Positions 1 to 5,978 of a stretch of DNA of 5,978 nt are shown piece by piece (position 1 is the first letter of the stretch; each line of letters opens with the position of its first letter). Source of the DNA: Sphingomonas sp. CCH10-B3 (GTDB lineage: Bacteria > Pseudomonadota > Alphaproteobacteria > Sphingomonadales > Sphingomonadaceae); contig NZ_LSIJ01000072.1 of assembly GCF_001556185.1 (NCBI RefSeq), positions 1-5,978 of the forward strand, written 5' to 3'. The notes beneath the pieces are model-generated. The model was not told the origin of the DNA. It did no database searches and saw nothing but the letters and a program-made list of their open reading frames with translations. A program made the translations under genes and the position numbers.

Positions 1-1
1 A

Positions 2-580
2 ACCCTCCTTAAATCACAACCTCAAATCTGTGCCATTGGTGCTGACGGGGGACACCACGTGCTTCGCGCGGATCGGTTGAACCTACGACCTTCGGCAGAC
101 GTCGAGGAGATTGCCGTTATTGCGATCGACCTGCATACGCCGGACGTCGAACCGGCAGTTCTGGTGGCGATCGAGAAGGCCATTCCGCGGCCCTTGATCC
201 TCGAGCTCAACAATGCCGGGCGCACTCGGATGGCAATGGCGTGGAAGCGCCCAAGCCAGGCGGAGGCGGGCAAGTGGGTTACCGCAACGCACGCCTTCAC
301 CGCTTGGGACGCGGGGGACGCACCGCGTCAGGCTCTGCCCACCGCGCTGGACATGGGCACGCTCTATGCGCGGCTGCTCGAGCCCATGCTACCGCCAAAG
401 CGAAGCGACGACGAGCCGATTGCAGCGCGTGTCGCCCGGGCAGAAGAGGCCGCACAGATTGAGCGTGAGATCAAGCGGCTTGAAAATGCTCTGGCGAGGG
501 AAAAGCAGTTCAACCGGAAGGTTGAGGTCAATGCGGCGCTTCGGGCGGCGAAAGCAAAGCTCGGGGATCTAAGGGGCTGA
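2..580 (+). CDS. DUF4391 domain protein, 5'-truncated by the window edge
   Basis: The reading frame is open from the first in-frame codon and ends at TGA 578-580. A GTG at 59 could serve as a start, but the family is usually well over 200 residues and the part seen begins inside the domain, so the real start is probably to the left. Counting from that GTG, residues 17-50 (EEIAVIAIDL, then VAIEKAIPRPLILEL) resemble the DUF4391 core, in which a beta strand precedes a conserved 'AIPxPIxF' segment. Residues about 126-170 are a charged helix rich in E, K and R, with the typical REKQFNRKVEVN stretch, and probably form a coiled coil. The family has no established function. From general knowledge it is often encoded beside a Type III mod gene, which is the next gene here, often with a helicase gene upstream (not in this window). 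The first ~50 bases match the family poorly. The family call is from memory of the motif, not from a search. Confidence 0.72.
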   Translation, partial: TLLKSQPQICAIGADGGHHVLRADRLNLRPSADVEEIAVIAIDLHTPDVEPAVLVAIEKAIPRPLILELNNAGRTRMAMAWKRPSQAEAGKWVTATHAFTAWDAGDAPRQALPTALDMGTLYARLLEPMLPPKRSDDEPIAARVARAEEAAQIEREIKRLENALAREKQFNRKVEVNAALRAAKAKLGDLRG

Positions 581-724
581 TTGCATTGGATGGGCGGTGG
601 ACGCTGGCGTAGCCGCTAAGGGGTATCGACATCCATCCTTTGGGCGGGATGCTCCCATGGCTGCCCCATCCAAATTTGCCGATCAAGTGCCGCTGACTGT
701 TCGACAAAAGCCACCGTGGCCGCT

Positions 725-728
725 AGGA
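725..728 (+). promoter_or_regulatory. Ribosome binding site that sets the mod start
   Basis: AGGA lies nine bases before the ATG at 738. The frame is open further upstream, with possible starts at GTG 597 and ATG 657, but neither has a comparable site. The 47 extra residues those starts would add do not resemble a Type III Mod N-terminus, whereas MDKMKMHSPDL does. I therefore place the start at 738. I see no convincing -35/-10 pair in the 157-bp gap before it, so mod may be read from a promoter further upstream. Confidence 0.65.
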
Positions 729-737
729 ATTCGGGCC

Positions 738-2612
738 ATGGACAAGATGAAAATGCACAGCCCGGACCTGTCTCAGGAAAACATTGCCAAGATCCGCGCC
801 CTTTTTCCTGATTGCGTGACAGAGGCCGCCGACGAGCAGGGCAACATCCGGCTCGCCGTTGACTTCGATCAGCTGCGCCAGACGCTTTCGGATCATATCG
901 TCGAAGGCCCGCAGGAGCGTTATCGGCTCGACTGGCCCGGCAAGCGCGAGGCGCTGCTCACTGCCAATGCGCCCATCGCCAAGACCCTGCGGCCCTGCCG
1001 CGAGGAGAGCGTGGATTTCGATACGACCCAGAACCTCTTCATTGAAGGCGACAATCTAGATGCCTTGAAGCTTTTGCAAGAGAGCTATCTCGGGAAGGTC
1101 AAGCTGATCTATATCGATCCGCCTTACAACACTGGGCGCGACTTCATTTATGATGATGATTTTTCCGAAAGCTCTGAAGACTTCTTGAGAAAATCAAATC
1201 AATCAGACACGAGTGGAGGTCGATTGGTTGCAAACTCTGAAGGGAATGGCCGATTCCATTCGGATTGGCTAAGTATGATGGGCGCGCGCCTCCGCTTAGC
1301 TCGCCGTCTGCTCGCGGACGATGGAGTTATGTTCGTATCAATCGATGATGGTGAAGTTTCAAATCTCAGAAAGATCTGTGATGAGATTTTCGGAGAGGAG
1401 CAATTTGCGGCACAGATAATCTGGAAGAAGCGCAATACTCCGCCAAACGATCGGGTTATAGGCGCTCAGCATGATTATATTCTTGTGTATGTCAGAACTT
1501 CGATTGATGCGTTGAACTTGCGGCCTCGAAGCGAGGAACAGATTGCACGATATAAGAACCCCGATGGTCACCCCAAAGGGCCTTGGGTGGCGGGCGACCT
1601 AACTTCCAACGTCAAGGGCGGAAGATATAGCGCTGCCCTATACTACCCCATCCGAAATCCTAGAACAGGCAAGGAATTCTATCCGCCAAATAATGGTAAT
1701 TGGCATTTTAATAAAGAGAAAGTTGAACGCCTAATCGACCAAGACGAGATATTCTTTGGGAAGGGTGATGATAGCTCACCTAAGCTCAAGCGCTTTCTCT
1801 GTGATGTGAAAGACGGTGCTACGTGGACGACGCTATGGGATTTTGCTCCTTATAACACGTCTGGCTCCCTCGAAATGGGGGAAATCTTTGGCAACACAGT
1901 GGTTTTCGAGAATCCAAAGCCGGAGGGGCTGATCCGGCACGTTGTCCAGGCTGGAAGCTCTAGGGATGGAGTAGTCCTCGACTTCTTCGGGGGGTCTGGA
2001 ACGACGGCTCACGCTGTCATGGCCCAAAACGCAATCGATGGCGGCAACCGTAAATTTGTGCTGGTTCAATTGCCGGAAGAAACCGGCGGTTCATCAGAGG
2101 CTGCAAAGGCAGGCCTCGGAACGATTGCCGAGATTTCCAAAGAACGAATCCGTCGCGCAGGCAAAAAGATGCTTGCGGGTCAATGTCACGGCGATTGGAA
2201 CCGTGACGTCGGCTTTCGCGTGCTCAAGGTCGACAGCTCTAACATGAGCGACGTTTACTACCGCCCTGACGAGGTGAGCCAGGACGAGCTCTTCGGGCAA
2301 GTCGACAGCGTAAAGCCTGATCGCACCGGCGAGGATCTGCTGTTCCAGGTGCTGATCGACTGGGGTGTGGAGCTGACCCTGCCGATCAACCGCGAAGCCC
2401 TGCACGGGAAGACCGTTTATTCGGTGGATGGCAATGCGCTGATCGCCTGTTTCGACACTGGCGTCACCGATGAGTTGGTGAAGGAGATCGCCGCCCGCGC
2501 ACCACTGCGCGCCGTGTTCCGCGACACCAGCTTTGCCCGCGATGCCGATCGCATCAACGCCGAGCAGCTCTTCCGCCAGCTCTCGCCGGGCACCGAACTG
2601 AAGGCCATCTGA
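738..2612 (+). CDS. mod: Type III restriction-modification methyltransferase subunit (Mod)
   Basis: Mod is the site-recognising, AdoMet-dependent N6-adenine methyltransferase of a Type III system. It methylates one strand of a short asymmetric site and is also needed by Res for cleavage. The 624-residue product is close to the usual family size (about 640). Visible motifs, numbered from the ATG at 738: NLFIEGDNLDALKLL at 99-113 (motif X region), catalytic DPPYNTG at 127-133 (motif IV), HSDWLSM at 174-180, MFVSIDDGEV at 198-207, FENPKPEGLI at 390-399, and AdoMet-binding DFFGGSGTT at 415-423 (motif I). DPPY before FGGSG is the beta-class order. The region between them, roughly 230-365, is the expected target-recognition domain. 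The C-terminal part (about 480-624, with FRDTSFARDADRIN near the end) is typical of the Mod family. All catalytic motifs look intact. The next gene starts three bases after the stop. The recognition site cannot be read from the sequence. Confidence 0.95.
   Translation: MDKMKMHSPDLSQENIAKIRALFPDCVTEAADEQGNIRLAVDFDQLRQTLSDHIVEGPQERYRLDWPGKREALLTANAPIAKTLRPCREESVDFDTTQNLFIEGDNLDALKLLQESYLGKVKLIYIDPPYNTGRDFIYDDDFSESSEDFLRKSNQSDTSGGRLVANSEGNGRFHSDWLSMMGARLRLARRLLADDGVMFVSIDDGEVSNLRKICDEIFGEEQFAAQIIWKKRNTPPNDRVIGAQHDYILVYVRTSIDALNLRPRSEEQIARYKNPDGHPKGPWVAGDLTSNVKGGRYSAALYYPIRNPRTGKEFYPPNNGNWHFNKEKVERLIDQDEIFFGKGDDSSPKLKRFLCDVKDGATWTTLWDFAPYNTSGSLEMGEIFGNTVVFENPKPEGLIRHVVQAGSSRDGVVLDFFGGSGTTAHAVMAQNAIDGGNRKFVLVQLPEETGGSSEAAKAGLGTIAEISKERIRRAGKKMLAGQCHGDWNRDVGFRVLKVDSSNMSDVYYRPDEVSQDELFGQVDSVKPDRTGEDLLFQVLIDWGVELTLPINREALHGKTVYSVDGNALIACFDTGVTDELVKEIAARAPLRAVFRDTSFARDADRINAEQLFRQLSPGTELKAI
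1141..1920 (+). other. Low-GC segment of mod covering the target-recognition region
   Basis: By hand count these 780 bases contain 368 G+C (47%), against 154 of 240 (64%) at 781-1020 and 152 of 240 (63%) at 2341-2580. The dip starts just after the DPPY motif and ends just before the AdoMet motif, so it covers Mod residues about 135-394. One GC-rich island at 1261-1320 (67%) encodes the conserved HSDWLSM region. The composition fits a specificity domain with a different history from the rest of the gene, but selection on the protein sequence could contribute. Confidence 0.6.
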
Positions 2613-2615
2613 GCG

Positions 2616-4286
2616 ATGGATCAGGCCGCGCTCACTTCTCTGCTCGCCCAGCTTATCGCCCATTGGGAGGATGAGGTGGTGGAGTTCAAGCGCGGTAAAG
2701 ACAGCTATTCCGTGAGCGACCTGGGCAAATATCTCTCGGCCCTGGCCAACGAGGCGAACCTGCGCGGCATGGATCGCGCATGGATCGTGTTCGGGGTCGA
2801 TAACAATACCCGCCAGGTGGTGGGCACAACCTACAAGGAAAGTTCCGAGCACCTGCAGGCCACGAAGAAGCAGGTGTTAGACGGAACGAGCAGCATCACC
2901 TTCCGCGACATCCACGAGCTGCTGCATCCCGATGGCCGCGTCATACTGTTCGAAGTGCCGGCAGCGCCGCGGGGCATGCCAATCACTTGGAGCGGCCACG
3001 CCTATGGGCGAGCGGGCGAGAGCCTGATCGCTCTGCCACCAGACAAGCTGGACGAGATCCGCAACCAGACTATCGCAACCGATTGGACGGCGCAGGTGGT
3101 CGAAGGGGCAGCGCTGGCCGACCTTGACCCAAAGGCGATCTCTGTTGCGCGAGAACGATTTGCTGAGAAGCATGCACGTCGGGTCTCGTCAGAAGAAGTG
3201 GCAGGCTGGAGTGACGCTACCTTCCTCGACAGAGCGAAGGTCACCCAGAATGGCGCGATAACCCGCGCAGCACTGCTGCTGCTTGGCAAGATGGAGGCGG
3301 CAGGGAAGCTAAGTCCGCACCCGGCCGAGATCACCTGGAGCCTGCGCGGGGAAGAGCAGGCCTATGAGCATTTCTACCCGCCGTTTTTGCTCACATCCTC
3401 CGAGGTCTTTGCCCGTATCCGCAACGTGCAGATCCGCATCTTGCCACAGGACCAGCTGCTGGCGCATGAGGTGTCGAAATATGACCAAAGCGTGGTTCTT
3501 GAGGCCCTGCACAACTGCATCGCCCACCAGGACTACACCCGCAACGGCCGTATCGTCGTCACCGAATACCTCGATAGGCTGACTTTCGAGAGCGAGGGCG
3601 GTTTCGTGGATGGCGAGCCCACGGATTATGCCACTGGTGCCCGCTCGACCCCGCGCCGCTATCGTAACAGCTGGCTGGTCCAGGCAATGGCCGAGCTCAA
3701 TATGATCGACCAGATGGGGTATGGCATTCAGCGCATCTATGAGGCGCAGCGGAGGCGGTTCTTCCCGTTGCCCGATTATGATGTGAAGGATCCGACCGCG
3801 GTCAGCCTGACAATTCATGGCCGCGTGGTCGACCCCGCCTATAGCCGCTTGCTGATGCAGCAGGCCGAGCTTGATCTGGTCGATGTCGTCAATCTTGACC
3901 GGGTACAGAAGAAGCTGCCCATTACCGACGATGCCATCAAGCACCTGCGCCGCCGGAAGCTCATCGAGGGGCGCAAACCGAACTTCCATGTCTCAGCGAC
4001 GGTGGCAGCGGCAACGGCCACGATGGCCGACTATGTCCGCACCCGCGCGCAGGATGATGAGTTCTATGCTAAGCTACTGACTGACTATCTCGCGGGCGCA
4101 GGCCGTGCCACACGTCGGGAGGTCGACCAGCTGTTGCTCGACAAGCTGAGCGACGCCCTCACGCCCGAACAGCGCACCAAGAAGATTGCCAACCTGCTTA
4201 CCAAGCTGCGGCGCCAGGGGGTGATCGTGAACAAGGGTCCGCGGGCGGCGCCGCAATGGATGCTTGCAGAAAGAAAGCCACGATGA
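2616..4286 (+). CDS. AlbA_2 (Schlafen-type) DNA-binding domain and GHKL-type ATPase protein
   Basis: This 556-residue protein lies inside the Type III operon, three bases after the mod stop, and is probably translationally coupled to it; GAAGG at 2600-2604 is a possible ribosome binding site. Residues about 15-156 form an AlbA_2 domain: EVVEFKRGKDS at 20-30, LGKYLSALANEANL at 36-49, AWIVFGVDNN at 55-64, VVGTTY at 68-73, and FEVPAAPRGMPITW at 112-125 leading to GHAYGRAGESL at 127-137. This domain is linked to nucleic-acid binding. A segment of the RecG-C-terminal-like / HATPase_c_4 type follows: EALHNCIAHQDY at 296-307, with the N-box-like E296 and N300, then FESEGGF at 324-330, YRNSWL at 349-354 and QMGYGI at 366-371. 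Residues about 415-460 and 485-550 look like winged-helix segments. Such proteins are often annotated as putative transcriptional regulators or RNA-binding proteins. A regulatory or accessory defence role here is inferred from context. No signal peptide or membrane segment is apparent. Confidence 0.88.
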   Translation: MDQAALTSLLAQLIAHWEDEVVEFKRGKDSYSVSDLGKYLSALANEANLRGMDRAWIVFGVDNNTRQVVGTTYKESSEHLQATKKQVLDGTSSITFRDIHELLHPDGRVILFEVPAAPRGMPITWSGHAYGRAGESLIALPPDKLDEIRNQTIATDWTAQVVEGAALADLDPKAISVARERFAEKHARRVSSEEVAGWSDATFLDRAKVTQNGAITRAALLLLGKMEAAGKLSPHPAEITWSLRGEEQAYEHFYPPFLLTSSEVFARIRNVQIRILPQDQLLAHEVSKYDQSVVLEALHNCIAHQDYTRNGRIVVTEYLDRLTFESEGGFVDGEPTDYATGARSTPRRYRNSWLVQAMAELNMIDQMGYGIQRIYEAQRRRFFPLPDYDVKDPTAVSLTIHGRVVDPAYSRLLMQQAELDLVDVVNLDRVQKKLPITDDAIKHLRRRKLIEGRKPNFHVSATVAAATATMADYVRTRAQDDEFYAKLLTDYLAGAGRATRREVDQLLLDKLSDALTPEQRTKKIANLLTKLRRQGVIVNKGPRAAPQWMLAERKPR

Positions 4287-4393
4287 TTGCGGCCTCTTGC
4301 AGAAAGGTCGGGCGGATAAATCCAAGGGATTCCGTCGGTTCCCTCTTTCTGCACAGTGGAAAATTCTCTCTCCAAAGTTATGAATGCAGAAAG
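4265..4393 (+). repeat. Cluster of four TGCAGAAAG repeats before res
   Basis: The 9-mer TGCAGAAAG occurs exactly at 4265-4273, 4298-4306 and 4385-4393 on the + strand, and as its reverse complement CTTTCTGCA at 4345-4353. The first copy lies inside the last codons of the upstream gene (encoding part of LAERKPR), and there and in the second copy the match extends to TTGCAGAAAG. The last copy overlaps the probable ribosome binding site of res. I noticed no other exact copy elsewhere in the window. Four copies in 129 bp are far more than chance would give. They could be operator sites, a recombination or insertion scar, or part of an RNA structure; the sequence does not decide between these. Confidence 0.8.
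4298..4353 (+). other. Possible nested stem-loop in the leader of res
   Basis: The direct copy TGCAGAAAG at 4298-4306 and the inverted copy at 4345-4353 could pair as a perfect 9-bp stem around 38 bases. Within that loop AATCC at 4319-4323 and GGATT at 4327-4331 form a second perfect 5-bp stem with a three-base loop; an alternative GGAT/ATCC pairing (4314-4317 with 4320-4323) would compete with it. No run of T follows the outer stem, so it does not look like a standard intrinsic terminator. It may act in regulation of res, or may simply be a by-product of the repeats. Confidence 0.4.
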
Positions 4394-4395
4394 GG
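4390..4395 (+). promoter_or_regulatory. Probable ribosome binding site of res
   Basis: AAAGGG ends twelve bases before the ATG at 4408, a rather long spacing. It overlaps the fourth TGCAGAAAG copy. GGCC at 4394-4397 and GGCC at 4404-4407 could pair as a 4-bp hairpin just before the start codon, which might lower translation. No better site is visible nearer the ATG. Confidence 0.45.
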
Positions 4396-4407
4396 CCTGC
4401 GTCGGCC

Positions 4408-5978
4408 ATGAAGCTCAAATTCAAGGTTCAGCCCTACCAGACCATGGCCGTCGACGCGGTGGTCGATTGCTTTGCGGGCCAGCCCTTCAGCGTCGGTCCA
4501 GCCTACAGGATCGACCCGGGCAAGCGGAACCAGGCAGAGGCGTTTGACGATGAAGGGTTCCGCAACCCCGATATCGCGCTCACCGACGCGCAGTTGCTGA
4601 CGAACATCAACGCGGTCCAGCGCCGGCAAAATCTCCCACAATCGCCATCCCTGACCAGCTTTGTCACGCGGGACGCGAAGGGCAGGGCGGTGCCCGCTCC
4701 GGCTGCCTATCTCAAGAATATGGCCGCCGCCGCACCGCTTCATCTCGATGTCGAGATGGAAACGGGGACCGGCAAGACCTACTGCTACATCAAGACGATG
4801 TTCGAGCTGAACCGGCGCTATGGCTGGTCGAAGTTCATCATCATCGTCCCGAGCATCGCCATCCGCGAGGGTGTCGCCAAGTCGCTTTCGATCACAGCGG
4901 AGCACTTCACCGAAACCTACGGGAAGAAGGCTCGCTTCTTCATCTACAACTCGAAGCGCCTGCACGAGCTCGAGAGCTTCTCGTCCGATGCCGGACTGAA
5001 CGTGATGGTCATGAACATCCAGGCCTTCAACGCCAGCGGCAAGGATAACCGCCGCATCTATGACGCCCTCGATGACTTCCAGTCGCGCAAGCCGATCGAT
5101 GTGATCGCCGCCAACCGGCCGATCCTAATCCTCGATGAGCCGCAAAAGATGGAAGGCAAGGCCACGGTCGAAGCGCTTCCCAAGTTCCGCCCTCTGTTCA
5201 TCATGCGTTATTCGGCAACGCACCGGACCGAGCACACCAAGATCCACCGGCTCGATGCGCTGGACGCCTACAACCAGAAGCTGGTGAAGAAGATCCAGGT
5301 CCGGGGTATTGCGCTGAAGGGACTGACCGGCACGACGGCCTATCTCTATCTCGAGGGGATTGAGACGGTCGGCCGCGGCAAGGGCGGGCCCTTTGCCCGT
5401 CTGGAGATGGAGATCAAGGACACCACCGGAACGATCAAGCGCCGGCTGAAACGTCTGAAGTTCCGCGATGACCTCTACGATCTGTCAGGCGGGCTGGATC
5501 AGTACCGTGACTTCGTCGTGTCGCAGATCGATGCCACCGCCGACACCGTCGAGTTCACCAATGGGATCACGCTTAAGGCTGGCGAGGCTTATGGTGACCT
5601 CTCGGAGCGGGACATCCGGCGGATTCAAATCCGCGAAACGATCCGCGCCCATCTTGAAAAGGAGCGTCAGCTCTTTGCCCAAGGGGTCAAGGTGTTGTCG
5701 CTGTTCTTCATCGACGAGGTGGCCAAGTACCGCGACTACAGCCGCGACGATCAGAACGGCGAATATGCCCGCATGTTCGAGGAAGAATATGCCGAGGCAG
5801 TTGCGTTGGTGCTCGCTGAGCTTCCGCTCGATGAGGCTGCCTGGCGCAAGCACCTCGAAGCGATTCCGGTAGCCAAGACACACGATGGCTATTTCTCGAT
5901 CGACAAGAAGACCAAGCGGTTGAAGGCGTCACCTCAAGGTTTGTGCGCCAGACAACGATTTGGCGGACATCATGAGAA
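4408..5978 (+). CDS. res: Type III restriction endonuclease subunit (Res), 3'-truncated by the window edge
   Basis: Res is the ATP-dependent DNA translocase/helicase and nuclease of the Type III system, acting in complex with Mod on unmodified DNA. Translation from ATG 4408 ([11 protein letters not shown], typical of the family) stays open for 523 codons to the window end without a stop. Superfamily 2 helicase motifs, numbered from that Met: a Q-motif-like QPYQ at 8-11, Walker A ETGTGKT at 118-124 with K123, [13 protein letters not shown] at about 143-155 (motif Ia), LDEPQ at 242-246 (Walker B / motif II), and YSATH at 268-272 (motif III). DEPQ in place of DEAD/DEAH is normal for this family. 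Further typical segments include [18 protein letters not shown] near 388-405 and [15 protein letters not shown] near 430-444. The second helicase lobe (motifs V and VI) and the C-terminal PD-(D/E)xK nuclease domain, expected to complete a protein of roughly 950-1000 residues, lie beyond the edge, so cutting ability cannot be judged. The last ~13 codons look unlike the family and may reflect a frame error. Confidence 0.93.
   Translation, partial: MKLKFKVQPYQTMAVDAVVDCFAGQPFSVGPAYRIDPGKRNQAEAFDDEGFRNPDIALTDAQLLTNINAVQRRQNLPQSPSLTSFVTRDAKGRAVPAPAAYLKNMAAAAPLHLDVEMETGTGKTYCYIKTMFELNRRYGWSKFIIIVPSIAIREGVAKSLSITAEHFTETYGKKARFFIYNSKRLHELESFSSDAGLNVMVMNIQAFNASGKDNRRIYDALDDFQSRKPIDVIAANRPILILDEPQKMEGKATVEALPKFRPLFIMRYSATHRTEHTKIHRLDALDAYNQKLVKKIQVRGIALKGLTGTTAYLYLEGIETVGRGKGGPFARLEMEIKDTTGTIKRRLKRLKFRDDLYDLSGGLDQYRDFVVSQIDATADTVEFTNGITLKAGEAYGDLSERDIRRIQIRETIRAHLEKERQLFAQGVKVLSLFFIDEVAKYRDYSRDDQNGEYARMFEEEYAEAVALVLAELPLDEAAWRKHLEAIPVAKTHDGYFSIDKKTKRLKASPQGLCARQRFGGHHE

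Noticed and set aside
588..671. GGATGGG (588-594) and CCCATCC (665-671) as an inverted repeat in the gap before mod
   Set aside because: Seven pairs around a loop of about 70 bases in GC-rich DNA is weak; there is no T-run and no conserved context.
597..737. N-terminal extension of Mod from GTG 597 or ATG 657
   Set aside because: The extra residues do not resemble Mod, and no good ribosome binding site precedes these starts, whereas AGGA stands nine bases before ATG 738.
738..2612. Phase variation of mod by simple repeats, as known for some Type III mod genes
   Set aside because: I see no tetranucleotide, pentanucleotide or long homopolymer tract in or before mod.
2094..2852. A 252-codon open frame on the minus strand across the mod/AlbA_2 junction
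   Set aside because: It lies opposite two genes with clear family motifs. Long antisense frames are common in GC-rich coding DNA, and its translation shows no recognisable domain.
3309..3989. A 226-codon open frame on the minus strand inside the AlbA_2 gene
   Set aside because: It is fully contained in a gene with intact motifs on the other strand, with no sign of an independent protein family.
4287..4380. A sigma-70-type promoter for res, for example TTGCAG (4297-4302) with GATAAA (4315-4320)
   Set aside because: The spacing of twelve bases is too short, and no other pair in the gap has acceptable hexamers at 16-18 bases.
4265..4393. A CRISPR array
   Set aside because: The repeat unit is only nine bases, one copy is inverted, and the spacings (24, 38 and 31 bases between copies) are unequal and partly coding.
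4378..4965. A 195-codon open frame on the minus strand opposite the start of res
   Set aside because: It overlaps the Res N-terminus including Walker A. Its translation looks like an antisense shadow rich in R, V, D and G.

Overview
The window is a stretch of GC-rich bacterial DNA (hand-counted flanks of about 63-64% GC). All recognisable genes lie on the + strand and form one locus: a Type III restriction-modification system with accessory genes. The base composition and codon use fit a GC-rich proteobacterium, perhaps an alphaproteobacterium, but nothing in the window fixes the taxon. Both ends cut through genes, so the fragment holds the middle of a larger operon.

Layout from left to right. 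(1) Positions 2-580 hold the 3' part of a DUF4391-type gene, an accessory protein of unknown function that ends in a basic coiled coil. (2) Positions 581-737 are a short non-coding gap ending in the ribosome binding site of the next gene. (3) Positions 738-2612 hold a complete Type III DNA adenine methyltransferase (Mod) of the beta order, with DPPY before FGGSG. Its central target-recognition region is clearly poorer in GC than its two ends. (4) Positions 2616-4286 hold a complete protein with an N-terminal AlbA_2 (Schlafen-type) nucleic-acid-binding domain, a GHKL-type ATPase segment and C-terminal winged-helix-like segments. It starts three bases after the mod stop codon and is almost certainly co-translated with mod. 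(5) Positions 4287-4407 are a 121-bp gap. With the end of the previous gene it carries four copies of TGCAGAAAG (three direct, one inverted) and a possible nested stem-loop. (6) From 4408 to the end lies the 5' half of the Type III restriction subunit (Res), with helicase motifs Walker A, DEPQ and SAT. It has no stop codon in the window; the C-terminal helicase lobe and the nuclease domain lie beyond the edge.

How the genes probably work together: Mod recognises the site and methylates adenine on one strand. Res, in complex with Mod, uses ATP to communicate between sites and cut unmodified DNA such as phage genomes. The AlbA_2/ATPase protein between them and the DUF4391 protein upstream are likely accessory or regulatory factors; their roles are not known from the sequence. 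The most distinctive unexplained signal is the TGCAGAAAG repeat cluster directly before res. The GC dip in the mod specificity region is a second sign of interest, and the last ~40 bases of res may contain a frame error.
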